Origin: Candidatus Iainarchaeum sp.
GTDB taxonomy: Archaea; Iainarchaeota; Iainarchaeia; Iainarchaeales; Iainarchaeaceae
Assembly (NCBI GenBank): GCA_013331625.1
Contig: DUGC01000115.1
Location: 6,999 to 24,365, forward strand
Reading direction: 5' to 3'
DNA length: 17,367 nucleotides
The position numbers and the translations under genes were made by a program. The notes beneath the pieces were generated by a model. The model did not search any database. It was given only the letters and a program-made list of their open reading frames with translations, and had not been told where the DNA came from. Below are positions 14,683 through 17,367 of this stretch, in pieces (within the stretch, counting starts at the first letter, position 1; every line of letters starts with the position of its first letter).

Positions 14683-16191
14683 ATGAACCTATTCAGGATA
14701 GCAAACGGCCCCTGGGAGCGCCTTTTTGAAGGGAACTTCCAGGACCATGAAATCGAGCTTTATTCCAACCCTGAAAAAATACTTTTTATACTCATTTATG
14801 AAAAGCAGCTTGACAAGGTCGTGGGGGCCATTGCAGAGCTCTATAAAGTGTTTTTCGCAAGCGGCGAGGTCGAGGCTTTCACGGAAACCCTCCCGAAAGA
14901 GGCCCTGATCCTCACAAAGCACAACGAGAAAGAGACGCTCAAGTTCCTGCTCCTTGGGAGCAAGCCTGTTTATGTGAAGTGGCAGGAAGATGAATTCATA
15001 CGTGAAGTCGACCTTCTTGTAAAGCGCCTCATGACCTCGGCAACAATGATAAAGGATGTTTCCAAGGCCTATGAGCTGAGCCTGAGCGAGATCTCAGAGA
15101 GCCGGGAGGAAGCGCAAAACGCATTTTTCTCCGAACCCATGCTGGTCCCCCTGCTCTCAACGGCATCGCACTCAAAGATTTCAGAGCCGCTCGCCCCGAT
15201 CTCGAAAGCAGTAGTCAAGGGCGAGATCATGCTGGGCCTCACACGCGACCACAAGCGCATAGTGGAACCCCTGGCCCTCTTTACACGCACGCTGATAACA
15301 GACGGGGAGGTCAAGGACCGCAACCGTGTCCTGCAGGTCATCGGCGAGAGCGCGCTTCTCTCAAATGTGCCTGCCATATTCTTCGATCCGCAAAAGAAGT
15401 TTGCAGGAATCGGCGAGGCGAACAGGAACATGGCCGAGATACAGAAATTTGAGGTCAACACTGACCCGCTGGGATTTCCTGCAAGGGTATTCCGGCAAAG
15501 GGAGAGCATAAAGGTGGACATGAACCTTATTGACCCTGAAATAATTGCCGAGCTTTTCGGTGTCGGGGAAAAGGATTTTCCGCGCATAATACGGGGCGTT
15601 TTGGAAAAGGGGCCGGTCAGGTCCATGAACGAGCTTATTGAAAAGGTTTCGGGGACCAGCCAGACCGAAGAGTACAGCGAATTCAAGATAAGGAAGGCTG
15701 CCCGCATTCTAAAGCTCATAGACCTGCGCTACCCCAGCCTGTTTGGCGGCCTCAATGACATAGACGAGATGATAAGGCAGGGGAGCTCAAGCCTTGCAAG
15801 GGCATCGATAGTCGAGCTTGACGGGCTTGACAAGCGGAGCACCATGCTCATGTTTTATTCACTGCTAAAGGGCATCCATGAGAACATGAAGAAAAAGGGG
15901 AAGAGCGACTCACTTAAGGCCATGATGCTCCTGCCCTCGCTGCAGATGATGAGGATGACAGGAAAGCAGGCTGGCCGCAAGGAAATCAATTCAATAATGC
16001 AATCGCTCGAAGGCCTTGGGATTGCCTTTGCCATTGCAACCGAGCACCTGATTGATGTGGACCAGGAGATCAAGGCAATAATAAATGCCCAGATCAATGT
16101 AGTGAGCGAAAATGACATAGGGGTGCAGCTTTCAAACAGGAAGTCCTACAGGGTGCTGCTGCGCCCGACTTTGAGCAAGCCGGCAATGTGA
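14683..16191 (+). CDS. HerA/VirB4-like (DUF87-type) P-loop fold protein with degenerate ATPase motifs (502 aa)
   Basis: ATG 14683 is leaderless by its TATA spacing. Residues 1-170 are an unassigned alpha/beta N-terminal region. From about 175 the layout follows HerA/VirB4-type ATPases: GEIMLGLTRDHKRIVEPLAL leads to a strand RTLIT, where the Walker A loop GxTGSGKS is replaced at equal length by DGEVKDRN (207-214); a helix (VLQVIGESALL) and then VPAIFFDP (229-236) follow. Residues 276-293 match the 'l.lsdidpell.ellg' segment, and VELDGLDKRS the 'vidlsgl...r' strand. The Walker B DE is Pro418-Ser419 (KAMMLLPSLQMM), and the sensor 'iTQ.P' is IATEHL (451-456). The family assignment is from pattern recognition. 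I infer loss of ATP hydrolysis and a structural or regulatory role, perhaps alongside an active paralogue elsewhere. Confidence 0.85.
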   Translation: MNLFRIANGPWERLFEGNFQDHEIELYSNPEKILFILIYEKQLDKVVGAIAELYKVFFASGEVEAFTETLPKEALILTKHNEKETLKFLLLGSKPVYVKWQEDEFIREVDLLVKRLMTSATMIKDVSKAYELSLSEISESREEAQNAFFSEPMLVPLLSTASHSKISEPLAPISKAVVKGEIMLGLTRDHKRIVEPLALFTRTLITDGEVKDRNRVLQVIGESALLSNVPAIFFDPQKKFAGIGEANRNMAEIQKFEVNTDPLGFPARVFRQRESIKVDMNLIDPEIIAELFGVGEKDFPRIIRGVLEKGPVRSMNELIEKVSGTSQTEEYSEFKIRKAARILKLIDLRYPSLFGGLNDIDEMIRQGSSSLARASIVELDGLDKRSTMLMFYSLLKGIHENMKKKGKSDSLKAMMLLPSLQMMRMTGKQAGRKEINSIMQSLEGLGIAFAIATEHLIDVDQEIKAIINAQINVVSENDIGVQLSNRKSYRVLLRPTLSKPAM

Positions 16192-16244
16192 TGGCACGGC
16201 CAAACCAAAAGATTTTATTGAAAACCGGCGCTCCACGGGCATTA

Positions 16245-16250
16245 TTTTTT
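16245..16250 (+). terminator. T6 terminator candidate after the HerA-like gene
   Basis: ATTATTTTTT ends 59 bases after the stop at 16191. It is a U-tract of the kind used for archaeal termination; no strong stem precedes it. Confidence 0.45.
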
Positions 16251-16311
16251 CTTCCGCTGAACTAATAGCAGCCCGACAAAGTAATTCGGTTCAATTTTCA
16301 CGGCCTGCAAC

Positions 16312-16354
16312 TAGCAAACCTTGAAAGTTTTACGGCATTTTTCAAGGTTTGCTA
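16312..16354. repeat. Perfect 15-bp inverted repeat with 13-nt loop
   Basis: TAGCAAACCTTGAAA (16312-16326) is the exact reverse complement of TTTCAAGGTTTGCTA (16340-16354). The right arm runs straight into a second small hairpin, GCTAT-A-ATAGC (16351-16361), and TAGCAAA recurs at 16358. No U-tract flanks either end, so it is not an evident terminator. It lies 82 bp upstream of ATG 16437. Confidence 0.7.
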
Positions 16355-16410
16355 TAATAGCAAAGGACAAAAACAAAAAAAACCGGCAAACGATACCAAT
16401 AAAAAGGGGA

Positions 16411-16420
16411 ATAAATTATA
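16411..16420 (+). promoter_or_regulatory. TATA-box candidate for the surface-protein gene
   Basis: ATAAATTATA is centred about 21 bp before ATG 16437. This is slightly short for a strict leaderless start, but no other TATA match or Shine-Dalgarno motif is nearby, so the message is probably leaderless or nearly so. Confidence 0.4.
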
Positions 16421-16436
16421 TGTAATAGATCAAAAT

Positions 16437-17285
16437 ATGCCACGCCTTGCATTCACATTCCAGATTATCTTATTTTCCATAATGCTGCTTATCCCTGCAT
16501 ATGCGACGACTTATGAAGTCGTGGAAGGCGAGGTCCCAAGCACATGCGGCGATCAGGCCTGCCAGGCGGGCGAGACGTGCATCAACTGCGAAAGTGATTG
16601 CGGAATATGCCCAATCATACCTCAAGACGATGGCGAAACAGGGGATGGCGGGGGAAGCGATGAAGGGCCGGGGAGCGGAGACAGTTCCGGAAATGATGGC
16701 GGGACCGGCGGCACTGGAGATGGCGGGGTCGGAGGAGGCTCGAAAGCATCTGTGCGCGGGCTCAATTTCCTGCCGGCACAGGCAGGCAAGGAAGCATCAA
16801 TAAGCGTGCTTGTATCAAACGGCCTTCCCCTTGCGCAGAATTTCGTTGTTGATTTGCAGGTTTTCAGTGGAACCACCCTTGAATTTTCAGACAATTTTAC
16901 CACCACGGTTATTGGGAGCGGGAAGACATTCCGCGTGAATTTCCCTAAGAAATGGATCCCGGCAGCAGGAGGGGACTACACGGCAGAATATGCATTGTAT
17001 TCAAGTGACCGTGCGATAAAACACGATTCCAAGGAAATGACCGTGAAAATTGCGGGGGCTGGCGCTAATGCCGCCGGAAGCGGGGCCGAGCAGGGCTCCG
17101 GAGAATATAAGCTTGGAAGCAAGTATGCCCAGAATAAAACTGATGCTAATGCCCCGCCTGCAACAGCAGGCGCACAGGCCTCAAATACTGCCCAGCCCGC
17201 CGGAATTGATTACCCGCTGATTATTGTGGCTGTATTAGTGCTTGTATTGGCGGCAGTCTTTGGAAGAAAGCTGATAAAGGCATAA
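16437..17285 (+). CDS. Secreted type I membrane protein with six-cysteine motif, Gly/Asp linker and Ig-like domain (282 aa)
   Basis: Residues 1-23 look like a signal peptide (MPRLAF, hydrophobic core, cleavage near AYA-TT). Cysteines at 37, 42, 48, 51, 55 and 58 form a CGDQACQAGETC...C...DCGIC motif, known from many archaeal and bacterial surface proteins; its role is unclear but six cysteines suggest disulfides or metal binding. Residues 62-103 are an acidic Gly/Ser/Thr-rich flexible linker. Residues 105-205 look like a CARDB/Ig-like beta-sandwich (VRGLNFLPAQAGKEASISV opening, YTAEYALYSSD near the end). Residues 206-257 are an Ala/Gly/Thr-rich stalk, and 258-275 a membrane helix followed by GRKLIKA, putting the C-terminus in the cytoplasm. 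It is monocistronic in this window. A receptor, adhesin or envelope protein is inferred. Confidence 0.88.
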   Translation: MPRLAFTFQIILFSIMLLIPAYATTYEVVEGEVPSTCGDQACQAGETCINCESDCGICPIIPQDDGETGDGGGSDEGPGSGDSSGNDGGTGGTGDGGVGGGSKASVRGLNFLPAQAGKEASISVLVSNGLPLAQNFVVDLQVFSGTTLEFSDNFTTTVIGSGKTFRVNFPKKWIPAAGGDYTAEYALYSSDRAIKHDSKEMTVKIAGAGANAAGSGAEQGSGEYKLGSKYAQNKTDANAPPATAGAQASNTAQPAGIDYPLIIVAVLVLVLAAVFGRKLIKA

Positions 17286-17287
17286 TA

Positions 17288-17292
17288 TTTTT
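17288..17292 (+). terminator. T5 run after the surface-protein gene
   Basis: TATTTTTCC begins 2 bases after the TAA at 17283-17285. It is a short U-tract and a possible terminator. The last 75 bases of the window hold only a small GCACT/AGTGC hairpin (17333-17346) and no gene. Confidence 0.3.
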
Positions 17293-17367
17293 CCTGCAAT
17301 AATAGGCATAAAATGCACCCGGATTATAGAAGGCACTTTTCAGTGCTGTGTTGCATAATTACGGAAA

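Noticed and set aside
17333..17346. GCACT/AGTGC hairpin near the right edge
   Set aside because: Only 5 bp with a 4-nt loop, expected by chance; no gene context is visible beyond the window.
1..17367. CRISPR array, tRNA or rRNA genes, insertion sequences
   Set aside because: No regularly spaced direct repeats, no cloverleaf or rRNA-like segments, and no transposase motifs or terminal repeats with target duplications were found by eye.

Overview
The window looks like part of a chromosome from a gene-dense archaeon, most likely a DPANN-type lineage (Diapherotrites-, Micrarchaeota- or Woesearchaeota-like; I cannot resolve which). The grounds are TATA boxes placed so that several messages would be leaderless or nearly so, Shine-Dalgarno motifs of the GGTGATC/GAGGTG type ahead of downstream operon genes, very large secreted multidomain proteins, a surface protein with a CGxxxC...CxxC...DCGxC cysteine motif, and a HerA-like protein. 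There is no tRNA, rRNA, CRISPR array, transposase or phage gene in view. The gene content fits a cell-envelope locus.

Layout. From the left edge to 4263 is the 3' part (1420 residues) of a giant exported protein whose start lies outside the window. A 359-bp gap follows (4264-4622), with a T-run and a TATA-preceded stretch that may encode an RNA. From 4623 to 13652 runs one apparent operon of six genes. It starts with a 2428-residue signal-anchored giant protein, whose last ~1520 residues are a paralogue of the first giant. It continues with five small membrane proteins (122, 108, 87, 110 and 130 residues), packed with gaps of 3-45 bp or a 1-bp overlap. At least three, perhaps four, of the small proteins are related to one another: they share a small-residue turn, [LM]G, exactly 13 residues before a Tyr (Ser in the fourth) in the hydrophobic core.

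A 378-bp gap without a clear gene (13653-14030) holds several inverted repeats and separates the operon from a convergent minus-strand gene, 14031-14618, for an acidic coiled-coil protein. That gene is divergently transcribed from 14683-16191, a 502-residue protein that I read as a HerA/VirB4-type (DUF87-like) ATPase fold in which the Walker A, Walker B and sensor residues have all been replaced, so probably a pseudo-ATPase. A 245-bp gap with a perfect 15-bp inverted repeat follows, then 16437-17285, a secreted type I membrane protein with a six-cysteine motif, a Gly/Asp linker and an Ig-like domain.

How they may work together. The tight coupling of a giant surface protein with a set of small polytopic membrane proteins suggests one membrane-embedded assembly with a large outward part. 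Crenarchaeal Ced-type DNA exchange and type IV secretion systems likewise combine small membrane proteins with a HerA/VirB4 ATPase. The degenerate HerA-like protein nearby makes such a comparison tempting, but it is in a separate transcription unit and the link is inference only.
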